DNA of 64,000 bases from Prochlorococcus marinus str. MIT 0912 (GTDB lineage: Bacteria; Cyanobacteriota; Cyanobacteriia; PCC-6307; Cyanobiaceae): NCBI RefSeq assembly GCF_027359595.1, contig NZ_CP114783.1, forward strand, positions 1,116,001 to 1,180,000, read 5' to 3'. Position numbers and translations under genes: made by a program. The notes beneath the pieces were generated by a model. That model did not search any database and was not told the origin of the DNA. It worked only from the letters and a program-made list of their open reading frames with translations. Of the stretch, positions 8,502-17,578 are shown piece after piece. Numbering within the stretch: the stretch's first letter is position 1; each line of letters opens with the position of its first letter.

Positions 8502-9203
8502 TTATAGGCTTAAAGGAAATAAAAACTCAGTCATATATTTCTCTGACCATTCTTTACCAAAAAAGCCAGAAAATAAACCATGAGCAGGATCTTTTTCAGC
8601 GCTATATTTATTATAATCTATATGCAATAATCTTACCTCTTTAGACTGGATATAATTTTCATTAACTTTTGATAAATCAAGATTTATCCAATAACATTTA
8701 AGAAAAGAGCTAAAAACTTTTGGTAAAATTTTTTCCGCTTCAAAATTACCACCTTTACAAAATAGAGCCCATGGAGAGAAGTACTTACTTGGATCATATA
8801 TATTACTTTTAATATCAGAATTAAACTCATTAAAACATTTTTTTAGGCTTTTTAAGCCATCAAAGTATCTATCAAAATATTCTTTATCTTGAACAAGAGG
8901 CTGGAAATCTAGAATAGCAACTAGCTTTTCTTTTTTCTCAAACCACAAAAGATCTATACCCATGATTGGCATGTCATTTTGATCATGAGGGTAAGCAACT
9001 GAATTTAGTACTTGCAGACGATCTCCTGCGTCCAATCTGGTCACTCTCCATCTTCGAAATCCAGGGACATCCCATAACCAGCTATTCAACTTAAAATTTC
9101 CTCTTGCAGAAACCCGTTCACAAAATTCATCAGGAACAATCAACTTCTTACCGCCATGTTCAAGAATATTTTCAGTCAAATCACTTAAAAGATCGTCAAA
9201 CAT
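8502..9203 (-). CDS. pebA: 15,16-dihydrobiliverdin:ferredoxin oxidoreductase
   Basis: PebA carries out the first two-electron reduction of biliverdin IXalpha to 15,16-dihydrobiliverdin. The 233-residue protein has the reductase family blocks LNSWLWDVPGFRRWRVTRLD, PIMGIDLLWF and the C-terminal AEKDPAHGLFSGFFGKEWSE, which mirrors that of PebB. The shorter length and lack of the PebB-type N-terminus favour PebA, as does its place between ho1 and pebB. A purine-rich ribosome-binding sequence, GAGGAG, lies 10 bases upstream of ATG 9203. Confidence 0.95.
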   Translation of the reverse strand: MFDDLLSDLTENILEHGGKKLIVPDEFCERVSARGNFKLNSWLWDVPGFRRWRVTRLDAGDRLQVLNSVAYPHDQNDMPIMGIDLLWFEKKEKLVAILDFQPLVQDKEYFDRYFDGLKSLKKCFNEFNSDIKSNIYDPSKYFSPWALFCKGGNFEAEKILPKVFSSFLKCYWINLDLSKVNENYIQSKEVRLLHIDYNKYSAEKDPAHGLFSGFFGKEWSEKYMTEFLFPLSL

Positions 9204-9360
9204 TTACATTCATCTCCTCAGAGGATTTAATAATTTCATCTTCAATAAAGTGATTGAATCAGTAAAACGAATAAATACAAACCTTTTTTTTATTCTATTA
9301 GACATCTTAATAGATACTGAATATAAATAAAGGAATAGTCTTGAGAAAATATTAATTTCA

Positions 9361-10068
9361 TTACTCGGTACTACCTTTTCGCTTTTTATTTGCAAAAAAT
9401 CTAAATAAAACTTTTCCTATAGCAGCAATTAAATTTCCCTCCAATTCATTGAAAATATCCATATTGTATTTAAAAGATCTATTAGCTTCTTCAATAATTG
9501 AATCTGCTATCTGTTGATCAATCGGAAGATTATCTAAAGTATTTCGATACTTAATTTTAAATTCTTTTTCATCTCTAATTTCCTCAAAAATATAAAAGCT
9601 AAGTCCCTCATCTCCAGTTAGATTCATTGCTTTTTTAGTGATTGTTTTCAAAAGCTGTCCACCAGACAAGTCACCTATATATCTGCTGTAATGATGCCCA
9701 ATTAAAAGTTCAGGATTATCTTTAGCAATTTCTCTAATTCTTGCTTCATATTCCATAGCTGGCTTAGAGGGTTTTACCAATTCAGACCACTTACTTCCAA
9801 AGTAGAAAGAAAGATCTTCTTCCAATTTTTCCTTACGAAAAAGCTCTTTAAATCCAATTGGAGAAATTATCGGATGAGAATTTTCACAAAGTTTTTCTAT
9901 CTCTTCCTCCATCGCAGAGTAAACAAAATATAAATCAACTAATAAATTTCTGTATGAGGACTTTTCAACTACTCCCTTGAGAAAGCAACTTATAAAACCT
10001 GTATTTTCAGCCATCGTATGAGACTTTTTAGTCCCTTCACGAAGTTGCCTAGCCAAGGCTACTGCCAT
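9361..10068 (-). CDS. ho1: Heme oxygenase (biliverdin-producing)
   Basis: Heme oxygenase opens heme to biliverdin IXalpha, CO and iron with ferredoxin as donor, feeding PebA/PebB. The 235-residue protein has the proximal-His segment LREGTKKSHTMAENTGF near residue 17 and the distal helix motif SRYIGDLSGGQLLKTI around residue 130. The length is normal for cyanobacterial HO1. It is first of the same-strand run ho1-pebA-pebB-phosphatase, though a 157-base AT-rich gap separates it from pebA. It is divergent from icd across 79 bases, so the two promoters overlap or abut. Confidence 0.96.
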   Translation of the reverse strand: MAVALARQLREGTKKSHTMAENTGFISCFLKGVVEKSSYRNLLVDLYFVYSAMEEEIEKLCENSHPIISPIGFKELFRKEKLEEDLSFYFGSKWSELVKPSKPAMEYEARIREIAKDNPELLIGHHYSRYIGDLSGGQLLKTITKKAMNLTGDEGLSFYIFEEIRDEKEFKIKYRNTLDNLPIDQQIADSIIEEANRSFKYNMDIFNELEGNLIAAIGKVLFRFFANKKRKGSTE

Positions 10069-10147
10069 GAGTTCAAAATCATTTAATCAAAACTTACCAC
10101 TTAGACATAAGCTCAACATTAGATCTATAAATCGCTGAATAAAAATC

Positions 10148-11572
10148 ATGGCAAATTTTGAAAAGCTCAATGCTCCATCAGAAGGTCAAAAAATTACTTT
10201 TGTTGATGGAAACCCAGTAGTCCCAGACCATCCAATTATTCCGTTTATCAGAGGAGATGGAACAGGAATAGATATTTGGCCTGCTACACAATTAGTAATC
10301 GATAAAGCTATTGAAAAAGCTTATGGAAAAACTAGATCCATAGAATGGTTCAAAATCTATGCAGGTGATGAAGCTTGCGACTTATATGGAACTTATCAAT
10401 ACTTACCAAACGACACTCTTGAGGCGATACGAACTTACGGTATTGCAATCAAAGGACCTTTAACAACACCCGTAGGAGGAGGGATTAGATCTTTAAACGT
10501 ATCACTAAGACAAATTTTTGATTTGTATTCATGCGTTAGACCTTGCAAGTATTACGAAGGGACTCCCAGCCCTCATAAAAAGCCGCAAGATTTAGATGTA
10601 ATTGTTTACCGAGAAAATACTGAAGATATTTATATGGGCATTGAATGGGAATCTGATGATCCCGAATGCATCAAATTGATTGATCAACTCAATAATGAAA
10701 TAATTCCAGCGAGCAAGAAACTAAAAAATAGGGAAATCCCTAAAGGAGCAGGAATCGGAATTAAACCCGTTAGCAAAATTGGTAGTCAAAGACATATTAG
10801 GCGGGCGATTAAACATGCACTCACCCTCGAGGGGAGCAAAAGACATGTGACCTTAGTTCATAAAGGAAATATCATGAAATTTACGGAAGGAGCTTTCAGA
10901 GATTGGGGATACGAATTAGCAACCACAGAATTTAGAAGTGAATGCGTAACCGAGAGAGAAAGTTGGATTTTAGATAACTTAGAAAAAAAACCTTCCATCT
11001 CCTACGAGGAGAATGCAGAGTTAATTGATCCAGGTTATTCATCTTTAACAGAAGAGAAAAAGAAAGCTATTTGTGATGAAGTTTCCTTAGTTCTTAAAAG
11101 CATTGGTAATAGTCATGGCAATGGAAAATGGAAGGAAATGGTAATGGTTGATGACCGAATAGCAGATAGTATTTTTCAACAAATTCAAACCCGTCCTCAA
11201 GAGTATTCCATACTTGCAACTCTCAATCTAAATGGTGATTACATATCAGATGCGGCCGCAGCAATTGTTGGTGGACTGGGGATGGCACCGGGAGCAAACA
11301 TTGGAGATACGGCTGCTATTTTCGAAGCCACCCATGGAACAGCTCCAAAACATGCAGGCTTGGACAGAATCAATCCAGGTTCCGTAATACTCAGTGGAGT
11401 AATGATGCTGGAATATTTAGGTTGGAATGAGGCAGCAAAATTAATTACCAATGGATTGAGCAAATCTATTTCAGATAAACAAGTTACTTACGATTTGGCA
11501 CGATTAATGGAACCACGAGTAGAGCCTCTTAGTTGTAGTGATTTTGCTAAATCAATTGTTGAAAGATTTTAA
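10148..11572 (+). CDS. icd: Isocitrate dehydrogenase (NADP+)
   Basis: Converts isocitrate to 2-oxoglutarate, the carbon skeleton for ammonium assimilation and the signal for NtcA/PII. The 474-residue protein has IRGDGTGIDIWPATQ near residue 32, the substrate segment GGGIRSLNVSLRQIFDLYSC around 110-130, YRENTEDIYMGIEW, and the metal/cofactor region NLNGDYISDAAAAIVGGLG with FEATHGTAPKHAG. The extended length suits cyanobacterial NADP-type enzymes. I looked for an NtcA box (GTA-N8-TAC) in the 79-base upstream gap and saw none. Confidence 0.97.
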   Translation: MANFEKLNAPSEGQKITFVDGNPVVPDHPIIPFIRGDGTGIDIWPATQLVIDKAIEKAYGKTRSIEWFKIYAGDEACDLYGTYQYLPNDTLEAIRTYGIAIKGPLTTPVGGGIRSLNVSLRQIFDLYSCVRPCKYYEGTPSPHKKPQDLDVIVYRENTEDIYMGIEWESDDPECIKLIDQLNNEIIPASKKLKNREIPKGAGIGIKPVSKIGSQRHIRRAIKHALTLEGSKRHVTLVHKGNIMKFTEGAFRDWGYELATTEFRSECVTERESWILDNLEKKPSISYEENAELIDPGYSSLTEEKKKAICDEVSLVLKSIGNSHGNGKWKEMVMVDDRIADSIFQQIQTRPQEYSILATLNLNGDYISDAAAAIVGGLGMAPGANIGDTAAIFEATHGTAPKHAGLDRINPGSVILSGVMMLEYLGWNEAAKLITNGLSKSISDKQVTYDLARLMEPRVEPLSCSDFAKSIVERF

Positions 11573-11600
11573 TTTAATATTATTTAGAGTCTTGAAACAA

Positions 11601-12953
11601 TTAAGGATTTGACTCCATCAATCTAAATGATTCTAGAAGTGTTTTATCATTACCTAAATTACCTGGAAAAGTAACTACTGGCAGATCATATTGATCAGAA
11701 TTACTTTTTACTATTGACAATCCTGGTAATATTTGACCTTTTAAATCTACTTGATTAAAATTCAATCCCTTTTGGAGCAACAGTTGTGTTGTAATACCTC
11801 CTTTACTAATAATATAACCAAACTTATTATTTATTTTTCCAACTAAAATTGCCATAAACTCTGCGAGTTCCAGTCCAAACTTCATTCTTTTAGTGTAAGA
11901 AGAAAACATCATTTCTTCTCGAGTAGTATATAAAACAGGTACTTTTTTTATATCCAAAATATAATTTATTCTGGATAATAAAATTTTCTCAAGCTCTAAT
12001 ATTTTATCTTGATAATCTTCTAAAGCAAAAATATTAGCTAATTTACTGACTGGTATTTCCAAACCTTCACAGGACTTATCATTCAATAAAACCTCTAATT
12101 GATCTGTCGCTAATTTCACATGGGAGCCAATCATTATCAAACCTGGCTTATATTCAAACTTATTATTTTTTGATTTTAAAGATACTAAATCTTCAGTATT
12201 ATTGGGGTTAGGTGGTAATTCAGAGAAAGAGTTGATAAAGCTTGCTGCTGTTCTGAAAAGAAATCTTTTTTCTTTGGAAACTACTTTAATCGCCCTCACT
12301 AGTGTTTCTAAATGATTAGGTAATTTAGCATCTACAACTACTGAGATATTATTTTCTAATTTAGACAAAAAGCTTAAAAGAGATTTAAAGCCATCTTCAT
12401 TATTTATAGCCATATCTAGTTGTTTAATTCCAATGTGTAAGATATTTTCAGCTTGTATCTTTCCAAAACTTTTTTCTTCAATCCATTTAGCTAAATCACT
12501 AGTAGAAAATCCAAAAATATTATCACGACCAAAATCCGTCTCATGAACTGGTATTCCATTTAAATAATGAATACCGTTTTCTGTTGTTCTTCCACCCTCC
12601 AAAAAAGCTGGAATATGAAATGTTGCATGAAATGGTCCTAATTCCTCCGCAAGAATTGCAGGTTCCAAAACACCATGCCCACGCAATGTTGAATCACCTC
12701 TACTGATATAAAAATAATCATCTTTGGAATATCCTTTTGTTAAAAAAAAGTTCTTAATAGATGAGCATATTTCTCTGGTTTTCTTAACAGCCAAAATAGA
12801 AGATAAAGATCTTGTGTTCGCAAGTATAAATATTAAAGGCGAAGATTTTTTAAATGCTTTCTCTAGAGTTTGTTCATCCCAATTTAATAATAATGGGCAT
12901 CCATAAACAGTTTGAGATCCAGTTGGATCATCATCAAAAATAATTATTTTCAT
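11601..12953 (-). CDS. Four-carbon acid sugar kinase family protein (DUF1537/YgbK-like)
   Basis: A 450-residue protein with the family hallmarks: N-terminal FDDDPTGSQTVYGCP, RGDSTLRGHG near residue 88, and the C-terminal nucleotide-binding region GYIISKGGITTQLLLQKGL. Family members such as OtnK/DtnK phosphorylate 3-oxo-tetronate or D-threonate type acids in sugar-acid breakdown. The usual partners (OtnI/OtnC, PdxA2, aldolases) are not visible nearby; instead the gene follows an FMN-dependent 2-hydroxy-acid oxidase by 30 bases on the same strand. Its substrate in a photoautotroph is unknown. The frame is intact, so it is not a decaying gene. Confidence 0.82.
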   Translation of the reverse strand: MKIIIFDDDPTGSQTVYGCPLLLNWDEQTLEKAFKKSSPLIFILANTRSLSSILAVKKTREICSSIKNFFLTKGYSKDDYFYISRGDSTLRGHGVLEPAILAEELGPFHATFHIPAFLEGGRTTENGIHYLNGIPVHETDFGRDNIFGFSTSDLAKWIEEKSFGKIQAENILHIGIKQLDMAINNEDGFKSLLSFLSKLENNISVVVDAKLPNHLETLVRAIKVVSKEKRFLFRTAASFINSFSELPPNPNNTEDLVSLKSKNNKFEYKPGLIMIGSHVKLATDQLEVLLNDKSCEGLEIPVSKLANIFALEDYQDKILELEKILLSRINYILDIKKVPVLYTTREEMMFSSYTKRMKFGLELAEFMAILVGKINNKFGYIISKGGITTQLLLQKGLNFNQVDLKGQILPGLSIVKSNSDQYDLPVVTFPGNLGNDKTLLESFRLMESNP

Positions 12954-12983
12954 AGAGAATTAATCTATTGTTTAATCAACGAT

Positions 12984-14168
12984 TTATTCGAATCTCTCCC
13001 AACTTTCAGGAACTTGAACATAACTTTTATTTAAATCGGCAACAGACCCACAGCCCAATAACTTCATAGTTCTCACTATGTCTGTTTGAAGGATTTCGAT
13101 AGCTCTTGCAACGCCTTTCCCTCCTGCAGCAGCAAGTCCATATGCATATGCTCTACCTATCAAAACTCCTTTCGCGCCAAGACATAATGCTTTAACGACA
13201 TCACTACCCCTGCGAATACCTCCATCTAACAACACATCTATTTTCCCATCAACTGCAGCTAAAATTTCTGGCAAAACACGGATAGTCGGAGCAACGCTAT
13301 CAAGTTGTCTAGCTCCATGATTAGAAATAACGATCGCATCAGCACCTAGTTCTGCCGCTTTTTTTGCGTCATCACCAATATGTATACCCTTAACAATAAT
13401 TTTTCCGCCCCATGCTTCGCGTATCCATTGAAGATCCTCCCAAGTAACAACGGATTGTTCTAAAGCTGGACCAATTGCCGTGTATCCCATAGGACCATCA
13501 TCAAGTTGAACATTTGGAAAACTCATTAAGCCTCCATCACTTAACCATTGAGTCATCCAGCATGGTTTAACTAATATTTGAGGAATATAAGGAAGCATCT
13601 CAAAAGGATTCATTGATAAAAGCTGCTGGGTTCCTGATCGCATATCTCTTTCTCTTAAACCAGATACGGGTGTATCAAAAGTTACAACTATTGCTGAGAA
13701 TCCTGCTGCTTTAGCTCTATGAATTGTTTTTAACGCAACTTCCTTACCTCCTAGTAAATAAAGCTGATACCAAGCTGGTCCATTTGTAGCAGCTTTAACA
13801 TCTTCTAATAAACAACCTGAGAGAGTCGACAAAGTATATCCTGTTCCAGCTTTTCCTGCCTCTCTAGCTGCAACAACTTCTCCCTGGGGATAGAACATTC
13901 TGCTACTCCCTACTGGTCCCAACAAGAAAGGAAGTTGAAATTTCTGATTTAAAACAGATATTCCAAGATCACACGATGGGACAGAGACTGCACATCTAGG
14001 TCTAAATAAAATTTCATTATATGCGTTGCAATTTTGAGAAAGTGTTTGTTCTCTATCTGCACCACTATCTATATAGTTAAAAACCATTGCTGGTAAACGA
14101 TCTTTAGCTCTAGACCTGAGGTCATCAATATTAAGTACGCCTGGAGAGGAAACATCTGCTCCTAACAT
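12984..14168 (-). CDS. lldD: FMN-dependent 2-hydroxy-acid oxidase/dehydrogenase (L-lactate dehydrogenase or glycolate oxidase-like)
   Basis: A 394-residue TIM-barrel flavoenzyme of the (S)-2-hydroxy-acid oxidase family. It has the N-terminal DLRSRAKDRLPAMVFNYIDS, the FMN/substrate region GPAWYQLYLLG, the active-site His/Arg segment ISNHGARQLDSVAPT and the phosphate-binding LLDGGIRRGSDVVKALCLGA. Members oxidise L-lactate or glycolate; cyanobacterial forms have been linked to lactate oxidation and plant forms to photorespiratory glycolate. Sequence alone does not separate these here. The start at ATG 14168 is followed upstream by a short inverted repeat that may control expression. The sugar-acid kinase gene follows downstream. 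Confidence 0.9.
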   Translation of the reverse strand: MLGADVSSPGVLNIDDLRSRAKDRLPAMVFNYIDSGADREQTLSQNCNAYNEILFRPRCAVSVPSCDLGISVLNQKFQLPFLLGPVGSSRMFYPQGEVVAAREAGKAGTGYTLSTLSGCLLEDVKAATNGPAWYQLYLLGGKEVALKTIHRAKAAGFSAIVVTFDTPVSGLRERDMRSGTQQLLSMNPFEMLPYIPQILVKPCWMTQWLSDGGLMSFPNVQLDDGPMGYTAIGPALEQSVVTWEDLQWIREAWGGKIIVKGIHIGDDAKKAAELGADAIVISNHGARQLDSVAPTIRVLPEILAAVDGKIDVLLDGGIRRGSDVVKALCLGAKGVLIGRAYAYGLAAAGGKGVARAIEILQTDIVRTMKLLGCGSVADLNKSYVQVPESWERFE

Positions 14169-14169
14169 T

Positions 14170-14197
14170 ATTCATCACAAATTCATGAATGATGAAT
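14170..14197 (-). promoter_or_regulatory. Inverted repeat directly upstream of the lldD-like start
   Basis: ATTCATC (14170-14176) is complementary to GATGAAT (14191-14197), and between them lies the 10-base palindrome ATTCATGAAT (14181-14190). The outer repeat begins one base upstream of the start codon at 14166-14168. It could be a repressor operator or an mRNA hairpin hiding the translation start. No Shine-Dalgarno sequence is visible here. In AT-rich DNA such repeats can arise by chance, so the role is inference. Confidence 0.35.
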
Positions 14198-14314
14198 CTA
14201 TAATATATTGATCATAGATGCAAAAATGAACAAAATATTGAAATATTTGTCATACAAAAAATTACAAATTAAATTCAATTAATGAAAAATTATACTCCTC
14301 AAAAACTTAAACAA

Positions 14315-15172
14315 TTAAAAAGAATTGTGCTTAAAAGTAGTAAATAATTCTATATATTCTTCTGGTTTAATTTCAAGCTTTCTATCTCCAGTAACCAGTG
14401 CATTCCTTGGGCTAGTCCAAGGCTCTAGACAAACCATTTGTCTGGGAGGATCAGTCCATACAACAGTTGTATCCATTGGCTCTTGATGGATTAATTCAAT
14501 TACATTCCTAGATGAAAAATCAAAAAGTTTAGCCGAACAAGAAGGATAAGAAAGAAAGTCGACCCCTTTATCTAACATTCTTATTTGTTCACAAGCTATA
14601 GCAACTTTCATGTTGGTTTGATCAATGCATTGCTCAGGCAGACCATCTATCTTTATATTTTTTGTATTTAAAACTTTAAAATATGGATGCAGGCCAAAAC
14701 TGAAAGGCATAGATTCTTGACTCTGATTGTAAATTTTAACGGATATTTGAAGACTTTTTTCATTTAAGAAAACATCCATCAAGATAGTAAATATGAAAGG
14801 GAAATAAGAACGAGAATCTTTTGAATCACTTAATTTCAACCTTATTCCCAAGCTATCTTTTAAAAAACTAATTGACCAAGGTAAATCTCTTGCAAAACCA
14901 TGCTGTTTTAAAAAATACTTCTTACCACCAAGTAAATAGCCTTCAGATAAGTCACCGCATATGGGAAAAAGGATAGGTATCCCTCCTCTGATACTTTTAT
15001 CTTTATCTAAAAATCGCTCTAAATCAAAGTACAAAAGTTCTTTTCCCTCGCTTTGCCATTCAGTAATCAAACCTCCTCTTTCAGGGACGATTCTTATTAA
15101 TGAATCAATTTCAGGATTTGAAAATTCCCAATGAACATAGGGATTAGTCTTTTTTTTTAAACTAACTGTCAT
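14315..15172 (-). CDS. Galactose mutarotase-like / aldose (hexose-6-phosphate) 1-epimerase family protein
   Basis: A 285-residue beta-sandwich sugar-binding protein. It contains PERGGLITEWQSEGKELLYF, then RGGIPILFPICGDLSEGYLL and KQHGFARDLPW (the Arg/His segments of the active site), FSFGLHPYFKV and the C-terminal CLEPWTSPRNALVTGD. The HPYF and LEPW blocks are typical of the YeaD/glucose-6-phosphate 1-epimerase side of the family. It probably equilibrates anomers of a hexose or hexose phosphate, fitting with the nearby glycogen phosphorylase. It follows the alpha/beta hydrolase by only 3 bases, so they are likely co-transcribed. Confidence 0.85.
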   Translation of the reverse strand: MTVSLKKKTNPYVHWEFSNPEIDSLIRIVPERGGLITEWQSEGKELLYFDLERFLDKDKSIRGGIPILFPICGDLSEGYLLGGKKYFLKQHGFARDLPWSISFLKDSLGIRLKLSDSKDSRSYFPFIFTILMDVFLNEKSLQISVKIYNQSQESMPFSFGLHPYFKVLNTKNIKIDGLPEQCIDQTNMKVAIACEQIRMLDKGVDFLSYPSCSAKLFDFSSRNVIELIHQEPMDTTVVWTDPPRQMVCLEPWTSPRNALVTGDRKLEIKPEEYIELFTTFKHNSF

Positions 15173-15175
15173 CGA

Positions 15176-16087
15176 TTAAAGCTGATTAATCCATTCTAAA
15201 AGAGCGGAATTAACCTGATCAGGAACTTCATCATGTGGACAATGCCCAGCATCTAAAACAACTTCTTTTGTATTTTCAGGAGTGTGCTTTTCATAAGTAG
15301 CCCTTTTCCCAGGTGCATTCATCCAAGGATCTCTATTACCCCAGAGCAATAACAATGGTGCCTGCAACTGAGCAAACAACTCATCAAGTGGTCTTCCCTG
15401 CGGTCCTGCGGGATCAAAAACACTTTTGAAGACGTTAAAAGCACCAGAATCCAAGGATGGTTTTCGTATCGCCTCTACTAGTTCATCATCAACGTTTGAT
15501 TTATCAATATAAACCTGATTTAAAGTACGTTTAATTGTTGAAGGCTGTCTCAGGTTTTCAAAAATAATTCTTTGCAATAGAGCATTTTTGAGAAAGATAC
15601 CAGCAACAGTTTTTCTAGCTGTAGCCCAAAATCCTGTAGTTGTTTTCTTGTCCTCACTAAAATAACCAGCGGCATTTAATAAAACCACTCCAGCAGCTTC
15701 AGAACCTAGAGCGGCACCACTGGCGAGCGCGGCATATCCCCCTAGAGAATTACCGACAAGTATTGTTGGTCTACCAATATTTTCCCTGACGTAGGAAACT
15801 ATTTGATCTTTCCAAAGTGGACCTCCATAAGCAAGACCTCCTGGTTTGGAGCTTTTACCAAAGCCAAGAAGATCTAAAGCGTGAACTTCATACTGCTTTC
15901 CAAGAACTGGTAAATTGTGCCTCCAATGGGTGGTAGAGGCACCAAAACCATGAATCAAAAGAATTGCTGGACCTTTTTCTTCATCTTTCTTACTTTTATG
16001 AGCTTCAGGAATGATGCTCAAACTGTGAACAGAATGACCTAAGAATTTCCAATCAGAAAGATTTGTTTCTACAACTGAGGAAACCAT
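15176..16087 (-). CDS. Alpha/beta hydrolase fold protein
   Basis: A 303-residue hydrolase with a complete apparent triad: nucleophile Ser in LVGNSLGGYAAL, Asp in LLWGNRDPW and His in DAGHCPHDEVP near the C-terminus; the oxyanion region is LLIHGFGASTTHW. There is no signal peptide. The 300-residue gene at 46903 in this window is a clear relative with the same GHCPHDE block. Plant homologues of this subgroup include chlorophyll dephytylase, but a substrate cannot be assigned from the sequence. It lies just upstream of the mutarotase-like gene. Confidence 0.85.
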   Translation of the reverse strand: MVSSVVETNLSDWKFLGHSVHSLSIIPEAHKSKKDEEKGPAILLIHGFGASTTHWRHNLPVLGKQYEVHALDLLGFGKSSKPGGLAYGGPLWKDQIVSYVRENIGRPTILVGNSLGGYAALASGAALGSEAAGVVLLNAAGYFSEDKKTTTGFWATARKTVAGIFLKNALLQRIIFENLRQPSTIKRTLNQVYIDKSNVDDELVEAIRKPSLDSGAFNVFKSVFDPAGPQGRPLDELFAQLQAPLLLLWGNRDPWMNAPGKRATYEKHTPENTKEVVLDAGHCPHDEVPDQVNSALLEWINQL

Positions 16088-16204
16088 TTAAGAATAAACT
16101 GACACTTATTGATATTAGTAAATCATTGAGAGAAAAAGATTGGTGATTATATTTCTTTTTTTCTAAATTTCCTCACCTTTTTAAAAAAGAGTTTTCGAAA
16201 ATTT

Positions 16205-17578
16205 CTAAACTAATCCAACTGGATCAGCTGCGATCTCATCAGGAATAGAATTACCTCCTGACGGGGGCTTATCTTTCAAAACAACTCTTAGCAAAACAGG
16301 AGCTAAAAATGTTGTTCCAATAACCATTAACAATATTGCAGCTTCGAGGGACGGGGTAAGCAAACCAGCACTTGTTCCCAATCCTAGGAAAATCAAACCG
16401 ACCTCTCCTCGAGGCATCATTCCCAAGCCAACTACTAATCTGTTTGTTGGTTTATCAATTACAAAACACCAGCCAGCAGCTATTTTCCCAATAATTGCAA
16501 CAAGAAATAAGAAACCAGCCACAATTAGAGCAGAGCGACTCTGTGGATCAAGAGGGTTGATAACAGAAAGATCCATACCTGCTCCAACAAGCACGAAAAA
16601 TATAGTTGCAAATAGCGATACCAATGGCAACACAGATTGTTGAATTGCATGATTATTTTTTGAACTACTTAGTATCAATCCAGCGGCAAACGCACCCAAC
16701 GCAGCTTCTAAACCAATAGCAGTAGCAACAAAACAGCTTAGGACTAAAATCACGAAAGAAGCTACAACAACAGCTCCAGGGGCCTTAAGTCTTTCAAGCA
16801 ACCAATCAAAGGCTGGCGCAGCTGTTCGACTCAAAGCAATGGCAGCAAAAACAAAAACCGTTGCAGCTAGTACTAATTTGACAATGGGAGTAATTTGCAA
16901 TGATCCTCCCGTCGCAAGAGCAACTACAACTGCAAGAATAACAATTCCAAGTATGTCATCTAATACTGCTGCGCCAATAACTATTTGACCCTCTCGAGTT
17001 TTTAAATAACCAAGTTCACCAAAAACACTTGCAGTAATACCTATACTTGTCGCCGTCATAGATGCACCGGCAAATATCGCAGGAATAATATCTACTTGGA
17101 AAATAAACATTAATCCAAAAGTTCCAAAAGCAAAAGGCAAAATCACACCTGCCATTGCAACTGTGAACGCTTGAGCTCCAACTGCTACAAGTTCCTCTAA
17201 TTCACTTTCCAGACCAGTTAGAAATAACAACGCATATAGTCCTAAAGTTGCTACAGCTTGTAATGAGGGAAAAGTTTCAAAATAAATATCCGGGACTGCC
17301 TCTTTGGGTACTGAAGCCAGTGTGCTAATGACAGAAACGAAACCTTGATTTAATTCAGCATGAGCGCTTGGGGGCAATAGAAGATGTAATCCTGAGGCAC
17401 CAATTAAAACGCCGGCAAGAAGTTCACCGACGATTGTTGGCAAACTTAGTCGAACCAAGATTTCAGCTAAAGTCCTTGCCGCAACAAAGATCATTAAAAA
17501 GTTAATGACCCCTATAAGTGTTTCCGCGACCTCAACATCGTGCGTATTTAGGGCTGAGACTAAAGGAGTTAATACCAT
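16205..17578 (-). CDS. CPA2-type cation:proton antiporter (Na+/H+ exchanger family)
   Basis: A 457-residue integral membrane protein with about 12-13 hydrophobic segments. Typical family blocks are LPTIVGELLAGVLIGASGLH near residue 50, TATSIGITASVFGELG, and AVLDDILGIVILAVVVAL with the paired acidic residues expected in the ion-binding site. It has no C-terminal TrkA-N domain, so it is closer to NapA/NhaS3-like antiporters than to full KefB/KefC. It is probably a plasma or thylakoid membrane sodium (or potassium) exporter. It is divergent from glgP across 164 bases in which I see no clear motif. Confidence 0.88.
   Translation of the reverse strand: MVLTPLVSALNTHDVEVAETLIGVINFLMIFVAARTLAEILVRLSLPTIVGELLAGVLIGASGLHLLLPPSAHAELNQGFVSVISTLASVPKEAVPDIYFETFPSLQAVATLGLYALLFLTGLESELEELVAVGAQAFTVAMAGVILPFAFGTFGLMFIFQVDIIPAIFAGASMTATSIGITASVFGELGYLKTREGQIVIGAAVLDDILGIVILAVVVALATGGSLQITPIVKLVLAATVFVFAAIALSRTAAPAFDWLLERLKAPGAVVVASFVILVLSCFVATAIGLEAALGAFAAGLILSSSKNNHAIQQSVLPLVSLFATIFFVLVGAGMDLSVINPLDPQSRSALIVAGFLFLVAIIGKIAAGWCFVIDKPTNRLVVGLGMMPRGEVGLIFLGLGTSAGLLTPSLEAAILLMVIGTTFLAPVLLRVVLKDKPPSGGNSIPDEIAADPVGLV

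Noticed and set aside
9210-9395. Possible 61-residue gene between ho1 and pebA
   Set aside because: It overlaps the ho1 3' end in another frame and the product has no recognisable features; treated as an untranslated gap.
10069-10147. NtcA site upstream of icd
   Set aside because: NtcA control of icd is known in cyanobacteria, but no GTA-N8-TAC sequence was found in this gap.
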